Assembly: GCA_900548285.1 (NCBI GenBank)
Contig: URKE01000040.1
Coordinates: 1 to 17,935, forward strand
Direction: 5' to 3'
Source of the DNA: an uncultured Eubacteriales bacterium
Lineage (GTDB): Bacteria; Bacillota; Clostridia; Christensenellales; Borkfalkiaceae
Length of the DNA stretch: 17,935 nucleotides
The number at the start of each line of letters is the position of its first letter. The stretch's first letter is position 1. Positions 8,652 through 14,237 of the stretch are shown piece by piece. A program made the translations under genes and the position numbers. Below the pieces are notes generated by a model. The model was given only the letters and a program-made list of their open reading frames with translations, did no database searches and was not told where the DNA came from.

Positions 8652-8666
8652 CTATAAGTCGATAAA
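8652..8666 (-). repeat. Intergenic 15-mer motif, copy 2 of 3
   Basis: The motif WTWATCGACTTATAR (other strand YTATAAGTCGATWAW) occurs here between the convergent dapL and yyaC. It also occurs at 6380-6394, after the lipid kinase, and at 10912-10926, upstream of the SGNH hydrolase. All three copies are intergenic. No hairpin terminator is visible in the 57-base gap 8626-8682. Confidence 0.5.
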
Positions 8667-8682
8667 CGACGATTTTACGCAA

Positions 8683-9258
8683 TCATAAACAAGTTTTTCC
8701 GCAAGGCGTTTCAACTTCTTCGCAAGCGGAATCCGCAACGGTTTCGAGTCCGTTCGCAATCAGATTCGCTAAGCGATAAACGAGCGAAAGTCTGACCGAC
8801 GAAAGATTCCCGCCCGTCTCTTTTTTCTCGTCTACGACGCCGATTACGGAAACGTCGCCTATCTCGTCAAGATTTTTCCGCACGCCGAGCCCGGGTTTAA
8901 CGGGAGAATCGGAAACCAGAACCGATCCGACCTCTTCTTTTCTGCCGAGCGCGGCGTCGACCGCTACCACAACGCCGTAAGGATAGACCTTTTTAACGAA
9001 TTCGGACGCGATATTCACGTCAAGAGCGGTGAGCGGACGGTCGAGCGTGCCTAAAACGTAGGCTTTTCCGCGAAGTTTTCCGGACAAAACCGTACCCGTC
9101 AGCGGACCGAGGCTGTCGCCCGTGACGGCGTCCGTTCCGATGCAGACGAATACGGGTTTTTTGCCGCCCGTAAGCGATTTTACGGCGCGCGCAAGGCTGA
9201 TTTCGGCTTCTTTTGAAGTGCCGTTTACTGAAGAATCTCGTATCGAAAATGTTTTCAT
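8683..9258 (-). CDS. yyaC: YyaC-like sporulation protein (DUF1256 family)
   Basis: The 191-residue product matches the YyaC family of spore-formers, which shares a fold with hydrogenase maturation proteases and the germination protease GPR. Key stretches are FVCIGTDAVTGDSLGP (residues 37-52), LGTLDRPLTALDVN (69-82) and VVAVDAALGR (96-105). They form the family core with acidic residues at the expected metal-site positions. The precise biochemical role is not settled in the literature known to me; the gene is associated with sporulation. The start at 9258 is the only reasonable Met but has no clear ribosome site. Instead a perfect AT-rich inverted repeat abuts the start codon. It is convergent with dapL and divergent from the CvpA gene. 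Its presence is the best evidence that the host lineage can sporulate. Confidence 0.85.
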   Translation of the reverse strand: MKTFSIRDSSVNGTSKEAEISLARAVKSLTGGKKPVFVCIGTDAVTGDSLGPLTGTVLSGKLRGKAYVLGTLDRPLTALDVNIASEFVKKVYPYGVVVAVDAALGRKEEVGSVLVSDSPVKPGLGVRKNLDEIGDVSVIGVVDEKKETGGNLSSVRLSLVYRLANLIANGLETVADSACEEVETPCGKTCL

Positions 9259-9296
9259 ACGTTTAATTATTTACTTATTAACTATAATTAAACGTA
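9258..9296 (-). repeat. 13-bp perfect inverted repeat abutting the yyaC start codon
   Basis: TACGTTTAATTAT (9258-9270) and its exact complement (9284-9296) flank a 13-nt spacer. In the yyaC mRNA this would form a hairpin where the ribosome site should be. As DNA it is a symmetrical operator candidate between the divergent yyaC and CvpA genes. Confidence 0.6.
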
Positions 9297-9313
9297 AAAT
9301 ATTTGTTAAACGC

Positions 9314-9340
9314 TTGCAAAAAAAATATATGTGTGATAAT
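9314..9340 (+). promoter_or_regulatory. Probable extended -10 promoter of the CvpA gene
   Basis: TGTGATAAT (9332-9340) is an extended -10. A TTGCAA at 9314-9319 sits only 15 nt upstream of the GATAAT hexamer, so recognition would rely mainly on the extended -10. Confidence 0.4.
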
Positions 9341-9431
9341 ATTGAATAAAGTCGTAGCGTAACAGTCTGCTCGAAACGTTACGTTTGCCGGGCTCGTTTT
9401 CGGGCTTATCTTTTTAAATGGAGGATTAGAT

Positions 9432-10067
9432 ATGGCTCTGATCGATTTGGTTTGCATAGGATTTATCGTCTTATTCGGACTTATAGGGCTTCTCAGGGGA
9501 TTTGCCAAGCAAATGATAACTCTTCTCGGTTGGTTCTTTTCCCTTTTGACGGCGATAATAATCACACCGATTCTTTACAAGTGGCTTTGCGCGGACGGAG
9601 GCGCTTTGGCGTCGCTCCGCACTTCGTTCGAGGGTTTGTTCGCATCGCTCACCATCCCTGCGCTCGACGAAATGGCAACTTCTTACGGCGCTCCGAACGG
9701 CGGCGCAATGCTTGCAAGATGGATTCTCATGCTCGGCATGGTTCTTTTGTCATGGATCGTCGTCGCGATAGTTTTTAAACTTATCAAAATGATTTTCAGA
9801 CCGTTCGCTTATTCCGAAGGCGGAGTTAAGGTATTCGACCGTATTCTCGGCGTAATTTTAGGGCTTGCTATCGGCGCGGCGATTTTCGCGGTCATTCTCG
9901 GCATACTCTCGCTTCTGAGAGGTCAGATAACCGCTATCGACGATTTGCTGACGAAATACCTCACCGACGAAAGCCTTACGGTGAAATACCTCTCGCCCGT
10001 TCTCGATAAAATAAGCGAGTTCTTCATGGGAATTTTCGAGGTTTACAAAACCACCAAACCGGTATAA
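9432..10067 (+). CDS. CvpA-family integral membrane protein
   Basis: This 211-residue protein has four hydrophobic segments, near residues 5-22, 28-50, 93-118 and 136-162. The first opens with the family pattern of a hydrophobic helix followed by LLRGFAKQMITLLGW (residues 20-34), typical of the CvpA/colicin V production family. Between helices 2 and 3 there is a loop of about 40 residues, and the C-terminus is amphipathic. Family members are widespread in Bacillota with poorly defined roles in envelope homeostasis. The ribosome site is strong (GGAGG, 9420-9424, 7 nt spacer). It is a single-gene unit with its own promoter and terminator. Confidence 0.82.
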   Translation: MALIDLVCIGFIVLFGLIGLLRGFAKQMITLLGWFFSLLTAIIITPILYKWLCADGGALASLRTSFEGLFASLTIPALDEMATSYGAPNGGAMLARWILMLGMVLLSWIVVAIVFKLIKMIFRPFAYSEGGVKVFDRILGVILGLAIGAAIFAVILGILSLLRGQITAIDDLLTKYLTDESLTVKYLSPVLDKISEFFMGIFEVYKTTKPV

Positions 10068-10099
10068 CGATAAACGTTTCGCTTAAAAAACAAAATCAA

Positions 10100-10135
10100 A
10101 CGCGGAATACTCTCTCGGGTATTCCGCGTTTTTGT
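10100..10135. terminator. Bidirectional intrinsic terminator
   Basis: A perfect 11-bp stem (ACGCGGAATAC, 10100-10110, with its complement at 10119-10129) and an 8-nt loop are followed by TTTTT on the plus strand. An A-rich run precedes the stem, giving T residues on the minus strand. It ends the CvpA transcript and can back up the hydrolase terminator. Confidence 0.85.
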
Positions 10136-10138
10136 CGT

Positions 10139-10159
10139 AAAAGTCCGGCTGCGCCGGAC
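10139..10159 (-). terminator. Intrinsic terminator of the SGNH hydrolase gene
   Basis: GTCCGGC (10143-10149) and its complement (10153-10159) form a 7-bp stem with a 3-nt loop. On the minus strand it is followed by TTTT, about 30 nt beyond the hydrolase stop codon. Confidence 0.6.
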
Positions 10160-10189
10160 AAGATTAATGCCGCCGAGGAGTTAAAATCG

Positions 10190-10888
10190 TCAGCCCGCGA
10201 GATATTTCTGCGCGGCGTAAAAAATCTCTCTCTGCCCCAATTCGTTCGGATGAATTCCGTCCTTGCACATAAGCGAATCGAAATCGTTTCTGTTGAGAAA
10301 TCTCTGCCTTAAATCGATAACGCGAAGTCCGTTTCTGAACGAGTTTTTGATAACCTCGTTGTTAAACATCTCCTGATGGCGATAAATCGTGCCGGTATCG
10401 CCCTTGAAAAATTCGAGAACTCTGTTTCCGTCCGCAAGTTTTTTTATCACGTTGTTAAAATACCTGTCCGAGCAGACGGGCGGCAAAGTGCAAGGAACAA
10501 CCTCTACGCCCGCGTCGAGAAGTTTTCCGAGCGTTTCCGCGTAAAGGACGGAGAATTCGTCAACGTCCGTTTTAGGACCGTGTTCTTTGCCCGGATCGGC
10601 GGCTACGCCCTGCCAGTCGAAATCCGCGTCGTTTCCGCCGAGTTCGAGAACGACCACGTTTTTGACGGTTTTATCGAGCGAAGCGATATACTTATCGATT
10701 TTCCCGCGCTCGCAGAACCTCTTGAGCGAATTGCCGAAAGCGGAAAGATTTTCTATTTTAACGCCGTATTCGTCTTCAAAAAGTTTGATGGCGTAAGTGG
10801 GCAGAACTTCTATTCTGCCTCCGTCGGTCGTTATACCCTTGCCTATCGAATCTCCGAATACCGTAATTCTTTTGTTGACGAAATCCAT
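10190..10888 (-). CDS. SGNH/GDSL-family hydrolase
   Basis: The 232-residue protein has the blocks of SGNH hydrolases: ITVFGDSIGKG with the catalytic Ser (block I), SAFGNS (block II Gly), LELGGND (block III, GxND), and CKDGIHPNELG supplying the catalytic Asp and His (block V). It has no signal peptide or membrane segment, so it is probably cytoplasmic. Such enzymes cleave acyl or acetyl esters of lipids, sugars or wall polymers; the substrate is not predictable here. I chose ATG 10888 over an upstream in-frame GTG at 10906, because a perfect AGGAGG (10902-10897) lies inside the would-be extension, 8 nt before the ATG. It appears monocistronic. Confidence 0.87.
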   Translation of the reverse strand: MDFVNKRITVFGDSIGKGITTDGGRIEVLPTYAIKLFEDEYGVKIENLSAFGNSLKRFCERGKIDKYIASLDKTVKNVVVLELGGNDADFDWQGVAADPGKEHGPKTDVDEFSVLYAETLGKLLDAGVEVVPCTLPPVCSDRYFNNVIKKLADGNRVLEFFKGDTGTIYRHQEMFNNEVIKNSFRNGLRVIDLRQRFLNRNDFDSLMCKDGIHPNELGQREIFYAAQKYLAG

Positions 10889-10911
10889 ATCAAAAACCTC
10901 CTGCACATTTC

Positions 10912-10943
10912 ATAATCGACTTATAAGCGATATCGTAAATAAC
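10912..10943 (-). promoter_or_regulatory. Weak candidate promoter of the hydrolase gene, overlapping motif copy 3
   Basis: On the minus strand TTGCGT is followed 16 nt later by TATAAG. The TATAAG lies inside the third copy of the recurring YTATAAGTCGATWAW motif, so that motif may be part of a promoter or operator. Confidence 0.3.
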
Positions 10944-11057
10944 GCAAGCCGCGACAACGGCAAAGCATTTCTCTGCGGCTACGTAAAAAGCATATACCGT
11001 CGGGGCGAAAAATACAACCTACTTCGCCCGCAGCGGACTACACGCTTGTTTTTCTCG

Positions 11058-11095
11058 CGGTAGAGAGCCGAGAATTTAACTCTACCGTCGGTAGA
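11058..11095. promoter_or_regulatory. Three-part CGGTAGA palindrome cluster (operator candidate)
   Basis: CGGTAGAG (11058-11065), its complement CTCTACCG (11080-11087) and CGGTAGA (11089-11095) sit in one 38-bp stretch. The last two form a 15-bp palindrome around a single central T. The cluster lies about 35 bp upstream of the promoter of the XRE gene. The rest of 10944-11057 shows nothing I can support. Confidence 0.4.
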
Positions 11096-11130
11096 ATCAG
11101 CCGATTACGACATTTTTTTCGTTATTTTTA

Positions 11131-11159
11131 TTGATTTTTATCATTTTATATGTTAAAAT
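11131..11159 (+). promoter_or_regulatory. Sigma-A promoter of the XRE-radC pair
   Basis: TTGATT (11131-11136), a 17-nt spacer and TAAAAT (11154-11159), with a TGT extension just upstream of the -10. The predicted start is near 11166, giving a leader of about 130 nt. Confidence 0.6.
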
Positions 11160-11195
11160 ATACCGGAAATCGAAAGTCGGAGTTTTACGATTTCT

Positions 11196-11240
11196 GCCGC
11201 AGGCGAACGCGGCGGAGTTTCGGACGCGTTCGCCTGCGGC
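11196..11240 (+). repeat. 16-bp perfect GC-rich hairpin in the XRE leader
   Basis: GCCGCAGGCGAACGCG (11196-11211) and its exact complement (11225-11240) enclose a 13-nt loop. No T run follows on either strand, so it is not a classical terminator. Its outer bases, GCCGCAGG, match the outer bases of the terminal repeat of the element at 13857. Confidence 0.7.
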
Positions 11241-11294
11241 TCGCGACAAAAACAAAAAACTTTATCCCGATAACCGTTCGGGTTATAAAAGCAA

Positions 11295-11924
11295 ATGGAA
11301 GATTTAAAAATTATTTTCGCTCAGAACTTAATAATGCTCCGCAAGCAGATGCAACTCACGCAGATAGAACTTGCGGAAAAAATCAACTATTCGGATAAAG
11401 CCGTTTCCAAATGGGAACGCGGGGAATCGATACCGGACGTTTCCGTTCTTCTCGAACTGTCGAAACTTTTCGGCGTGAGCATAGATTTCCTCGTTACGGC
11501 GCACGAAAACAAAGAAATCGCCAAAGAACAAACCTCTTACGCGGCGACGATAAAAAAGAGAAATCATCTGCTTATCGCCGCAATAACGTTCGTTGCCATT
11601 ATCATCGCCGAAACCATCGTGTTCATCGCGTTGCAGGGCGCAACCCCGAACTTCTGGCTCAACGTTATGTTCTGTTACGGTTTGCCGCTCCCCCTCGTTT
11701 CGATCGTGGCGATCGTTTTCTGCGGGCTGTGGGCTAACCGCATTTTAAGTTTCGCGGCAGTTTCCGCGCTTATCTGGACGGCTCTTGCGGACGCGTTTTT
11801 TATCATTCTGCTTTGCGGAAGAAGTTTTCCTCTCGTTTTCGTACTCGGTATACCTGCCGAAATCGTGGCTATGATGAGTTATAAAATTAAACTTTTGGGG
11901 AAAAACAAACCGGAACAAAAATAA
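11295..11924 (+). CDS. XRE-family transcriptional regulator with C-terminal membrane domain
   Basis: This 209-residue protein has an N-terminal HTH_3/XRE domain at residues 8-65 (LRKQMQLTQIELAEKI, KAVSKWERGESIPDV, ELSKLFGVSIDFLV), the Cro/CI type that binds palindromic operators. After a short basic linker (about 72-88) come four hydrophobic helices near residues 90-113, 121-145, 149-172 and 175-197. This tethers the regulator to the membrane. Such fusions are common in Clostridia and probably respond to a membrane signal. The start lacks a clear ribosome site. A small hairpin, ATAACC/GGTTAT (11270-11286), occupies that position. It is followed after 10 nt by radC and likely cotranscribed. 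The CGGTAGA cluster upstream is a possible autoregulatory operator. Confidence 0.85.
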   Translation: MEDLKIIFAQNLIMLRKQMQLTQIELAEKINYSDKAVSKWERGESIPDVSVLLELSKLFGVSIDFLVTAHENKEIAKEQTSYAATIKKRNHLLIAAITFVAIIIAETIVFIALQGATPNFWLNVMFCYGLPLPLVSIVAIVFCGLWANRILSFAAVSALIWTALADAFFIILLCGRSFPLVFVLGIPAEIVAMMSYKIKLLGKNKPEQK

Positions 11925-11934
11925 TTTGCATACT

Positions 11935-12651
11935 ATGGAAGAAAAAGACATTCACAAAGAACACAGGAAAAGACTCAGAGAACGGTTCGACAAAGATCCG
12001 GGCGGTTTTACGAAACACGAACTTCTGGAACTTTTGTTGTTCTACGCCATTCCGCGCCGCAACGTGAATCCCGTCGCTCACAAACTTCTGGCAAAATACG
12101 GAAGCGTCAAAAACGTTCTTCGCGCCGACGGAAAGGACCTTGCGGAAGTGGACGGCATAGGCGAATCCGCCGCGACTTATCTCAACCTTATCGGCAAACT
12201 TCTCGACGTGGTTGCAGACGAAAAACAGGACGAAACCAAAATTTACCGTTTCGACGACATAAAAATCTATCTGCTCAATCTTTTCAAAGCCGCGACGGCG
12301 GAACAGTTCTGCGCGATTTATCTTTCCAAAAACGAGCGGATACTCTTCAAGGAAGTTTACACCGACAACGACAAAAACGGCGTGAGCGTGGATATGATTC
12401 CGTTTTCGAGATCGTTTTCCAACGTTAAGCCTTACGCAGTCGTTATCGCGCACAATCACCCCTCGGGGAATCCCGCGCCGTCGGTTCGCGACGACACCGC
12501 CACCGAAAAACTCGCAATGCTCTTCTCGCTCAACAACGTTCGCCTTTACGACCATCTTATCGTGGGCGCGACGGACGTTTTCAGTTATCGCATGGACGGG
12601 CGGCTCGACAAAATCATCAGGTCGGCAAACCTTCGCTTCGCGGGACTTTGA
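11935..12651 (+). CDS. radC: RadC-family JAB/MPN-domain protein
   Basis: The 238-residue product matches the RadC/YicR family. It has an N-terminal helix-hairpin-helix-like part (residues about 25-80, with LAEVDGIGESAATYL) and a C-terminal JAB/MPN metalloprotease-like domain. The metal-site motif is HNHPSGNPAPSVRDD, followed by the typical C-terminal DHLIVG. Despite the name, a DNA-repair role is not established; the biochemical function is unclear. I chose ATG 11935, as the family N-terminus (HKEHRKRLRERF) follows soon after. A TTG at 11926 in the same frame would add three residues. No strong ribosome site is visible for either, so coupling to the XRE gene is plausible. Confidence 0.88.
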   Translation: MEEKDIHKEHRKRLRERFDKDPGGFTKHELLELLLFYAIPRRNVNPVAHKLLAKYGSVKNVLRADGKDLAEVDGIGESAATYLNLIGKLLDVVADEKQDETKIYRFDDIKIYLLNLFKAATAEQFCAIYLSKNERILFKEVYTDNDKNGVSVDMIPFSRSFSNVKPYAVVIAHNHPSGNPAPSVRDDTATEKLAMLFSLNNVRLYDHLIVGATDVFSYRMDGRLDKIIRSANLRFAGL

Positions 12652-12730
12652 TTTTTATCTTTAACGCGTTTCAGACGTTTTCCGAACGTCGACGCGAATC
12701 TTAAAACAAAAAGAAATTCAGACTTTAAAA

Positions 12731-12770
12731 CGGACGGACCGCAACGGTCCGTCCGCTTTTTTGTTTTTTT
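12731..12770. terminator. Bidirectional intrinsic terminator after radC
   Basis: A perfect 10-bp stem (CGGACGGACC, 12731-12740, with its complement at 12746-12755) and a 5-nt loop are followed by CTTTTTTGTTTTTTT on the plus strand. On the minus strand TTTT follows the stem, so it also serves the cysteine-rich gene. Confidence 0.88.
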
Positions 12771-12774
12771 GATT

Positions 12775-13107
12775 TTATCGCCCGCAACCTTTTCTTTCGT
12801 ATTTTCGGTAGTAACATTCTTTGCAGGGATCTTTTTTCTTTGGTTTTTCTTCCGGCGGACAACAAAACGGGTTACACGGAGGTCCGGGCGGTCTGCAAGG
12901 CTTGCAAGGTTCGCAAGGCTTGCAAGGTTTACAAGGTCCGTAAGAATCGCATGGGCAGGGCCAACCGTCGCAAGGACGATTTTCCGCGCAGCGGTATTCG
13001 TCGCAACAAGAACGCTCTTCCAAGCAACGTCTTTTAACGCCGCATACCACCGCTCCGACTATAACCGCGCCTATCGCCGCGCCGAGCATTATATCGCCGT
13101 TTTTCAT
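12775..13107 (-). CDS. Small cysteine-rich single-pass membrane protein with CKPC repeats
   Basis: This 110-residue protein has one hydrophobic segment (residues 8-24, LGAAIGAVIVGAVVCGV). The domain after it contains 18 of its 19 cysteines. Its core is a run of Pro-Cys triplets (PCKPCKPCEPCKPCRPPGP, near residues 58-76). CxxC-like and CC pairs lie on both sides (RSCCDEYRC, PFCCPP, DPCKECYY). It is not a recognised family to me. The Cys density suggests metal binding or a disulfide-linked structure, a property also seen in some spore-coat and metallothionein-like proteins. The ribosome site is AGAGGT (13117-13112), 4 nt from the ATG. A long open frame on the opposite strand is a shadow of the biased composition. 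It follows the Sel1 gene in the same direction with a 93-nt gap. Confidence 0.75.
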   Translation of the reverse strand: MKNGDIMLGAAIGAVIVGAVVCGVKRRCLEERSCCDEYRCAENRPCDGWPCPCDSYGPCKPCKPCEPCKPCRPPGPPCNPFCCPPEEKPKKKDPCKECYYRKYERKGCGR

Positions 13108-13158
13108 AAGTACCTCTGCGACGTGTTTATCCGTCGCTGGTATATATTATGCGGCAAG

Positions 13159-13197
13159 CCGTCGGAAACGTTCGTCCTCGGAATTCAGTTCCGACGG
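13159..13197 (-). terminator. Stem-loop after the Sel1-repeat gene (weak terminator candidate)
   Basis: CCGTCGGAA (13159-13167) and its exact complement (13189-13197) enclose 21 nt. The stem starts 3 nt beyond the Sel1 stop codon. No T run follows, so it may be an mRNA-stabilising or partial terminator structure between this gene and the cysteine-rich gene. Confidence 0.35.
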
Positions 13198-13200
13198 ATT

Positions 13201-13737
13201 TCAACCGGCTATTTTCTCGTAATAACGCTCGAGGTCGTTAATCGCCTCTTTCGCCGTGTCGAAACCGTTTTCGAGAGCGTTGTAAAGGTGCTTTTTCGCC
13301 TTTATGAAGTCCTGCCTGACGCAAATTCCCTTTCCGTAACAAAGCCCGAGATAATAATCCGCTTCGGGCGAACCGAGCGCCGCGCCCTTCTTCCAGTTTC
13401 TGAACGCGTATTTTTCGTTTCTTCTTATCCCGTAACCGTAATAATAATTCTTTGCGAGAAGAAGCACCGCCTTAACGTGGTTTTTAGCCGCCGCCTTTTT
13501 GACAAGAGCCGTACCCTTTCTCATATCGGTTTTTCCCGCGGCTCCCGTGAGAAGTATATATCCGAGCATATACGTCGCGGAAACGTGTCCGCGTTTCGCC
13601 GCCTCTTTATACCAACTCTCCGCAAGCGCGACGTTTCTCGTTTCGCCCGAGCCGTAAAAGTATTTTTCGCCGAGCAGATACTGATTTTCGGTCATTCCGT
13701 CTATCGCGCCTTTGATTATCGTTTTGCTTGCTTCCAT
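13201..13737 (-). CDS. Sel1-like repeat protein
   Basis: The 178-residue protein consists almost wholly of four Sel1-like (TPR-related) repeats of 36-39 residues, at about 19-54, 55-90, 91-126 and 127-165. Each has the pattern LG-x-x-Y-x-x-G-x-G followed by A-x-x-W/L-x-x-x-AA, as in YLLGEKYFYGSGETRN and SWYKEAAKRGH. Such alpha-solenoids mediate protein-protein contacts. There is no signal peptide or membrane segment, so it is cytoplasmic. The partner is unknown. The ribosome site is good (GGAGG, 13749-13745, 7 nt spacer). It is upstream of, and co-directional with, the cysteine-rich membrane protein. Confidence 0.85.
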   Translation of the reverse strand: MEASKTIIKGAIDGMTENQYLLGEKYFYGSGETRNVALAESWYKEAAKRGHVSATYMLGYILLTGAAGKTDMRKGTALVKKAAAKNHVKAVLLLAKNYYYGYGIRRNEKYAFRNWKKGAALGSPEADYYLGLCYGKGICVRQDFIKAKKHLYNALENGFDTAKEAINDLERYYEKIAG

Positions 13738-13795
13738 GTTCTTTCCTCCGTTCGTTTGCGTTCGGTTTTTCCGCTCGCTTTTGTTTTATGGCTTG

Positions 13796-13830
13796 ATTAT
13801 AGTCTGATTATAATGACATACGCTTGTCAT
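13796..13830 (-). promoter_or_regulatory. Twin -10-like hexamers and a palindrome upstream of the Sel1 gene
   Basis: Two TATAAT hexamers on the minus strand (13812-13807 and 13801-13796) are spaced 11 bp apart, about one helical turn. They adjoin a palindrome, ATGACA-N6-TGTCAT (13813-13830). No matching -35 at a normal distance is visible, so promoter activity might need an activator at the palindrome. Confidence 0.35.
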
Positions 13831-13856
13831 AATTTAAAAATTTTTTCGGGAGAGAT

Positions 13857-14137
13857 TAGCCGCAGGTGATTGCGTTTGAACCCGCCAAAATGTCGATATT
13901 TACGCGCTTTTTGCCAAATTCGACTTCGCCCGTACCACAAAGTACGAACAAAGCCGCCTTCGTCAAAAATCATCGAAAATAGCGGCGTTTTGGTTGCAAG
14001 CAAGTATTGCGTTGCGTTTTTAGGTTAAGACAAGGCGCGCGAGTGGTTTAATACACAAGTATAAGCCACGAGCGCAACACCGTATTAGCCAAAAACACAG
14101 TGCAAGACCGTGGTTCAAACGCAATCACCTGTGGCTA
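13857..14137. mobile_element. MITE-like element with 26-bp terminal inverted repeats and TA ends
   Basis: The ends (13857-13882 and 14112-14137) are inverted copies with a single mismatch in 26 bp. They begin TAGCC and run through GGTGATTGCGTTTGAACC. Both ends are TA, as expected for a TA-target (IS630/Tc1-mariner type) non-autonomous element of 277 bp between the TA pairs. There is no coding capacity. Inside are two further imperfect inverted repeats. One pairs 13885-13904 with 13974-13993 (about 16 of 20 matching); the other pairs 14007-14028 with 14085-14105. The whole element can thus fold as two arms on a terminal stem. It lies between the Sel1 promoter region and the lipoprotein terminator. 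Family identity and copy number cannot be judged here. Confidence 0.65.
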
Positions 14138-14150
14138 CCGATAAACGACA

Positions 14151-14182
14151 CAACGCCCGTCGCCGGACGGCGACGGGCGTTG
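14151..14182 (-). terminator. Terminator of the sigma/anti-sigma/lipoprotein cluster
   Basis: A perfect 14-bp stem (CAACGCCCGTCGCC, 14151-14164, with its complement at 14169-14182) has a 4-nt loop, 55 nt beyond the lipoprotein stop. The T tract on the minus strand is weak (TGTCGTTTATC), but the stem is very stable. Confidence 0.65.
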
Positions 14183-14237
14183 CTTATATATTTAGGAGAG
14201 AGAGTGTGCTGTTATAAAACTATATTAAACTTCACTA

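Noticed and set aside
9315..9340. TGCAAA followed by GTGTGATAAT upstream of the CvpA gene, resembling the ECF promoter
   Set aside because: The gap is 10 nt, not 16, and the downstream AAGCGAG is missing. An extended -10 sigma-A promoter explains it better.
10889..10906. GTG start extending the SGNH hydrolase by six residues
   Set aside because: The extension would include the perfect AGGAGG ribosome site that serves the ATG at 10888.
12665..12696. Composite imperfect hairpin (CGCGT/ACGCG around GACGTT/AACGTC) just after radC
   Set aside because: The stems are short and bulged, and a far better terminator follows at 12731; not strong enough to list as a feature.
5204..13850. Shared AT-rich string (TTTAAAAATTTTTTCGG) near 5204 and near 13833
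   Set aside because: It is low-complexity A/T sequence in two intergenic gaps with no symmetry or shared position relative to genes; chance is the simplest explanation.
12769..13869. 366-codon plus-strand open frame over the cysteine-rich and Sel1 genes
   Set aside because: The minus strand has two genes with good ribosome sites, and the Sel1 repeats are unmistakable. The plus product is arginine/phenylalanine-rich with no domain, and the frame runs into the MITE-like element.
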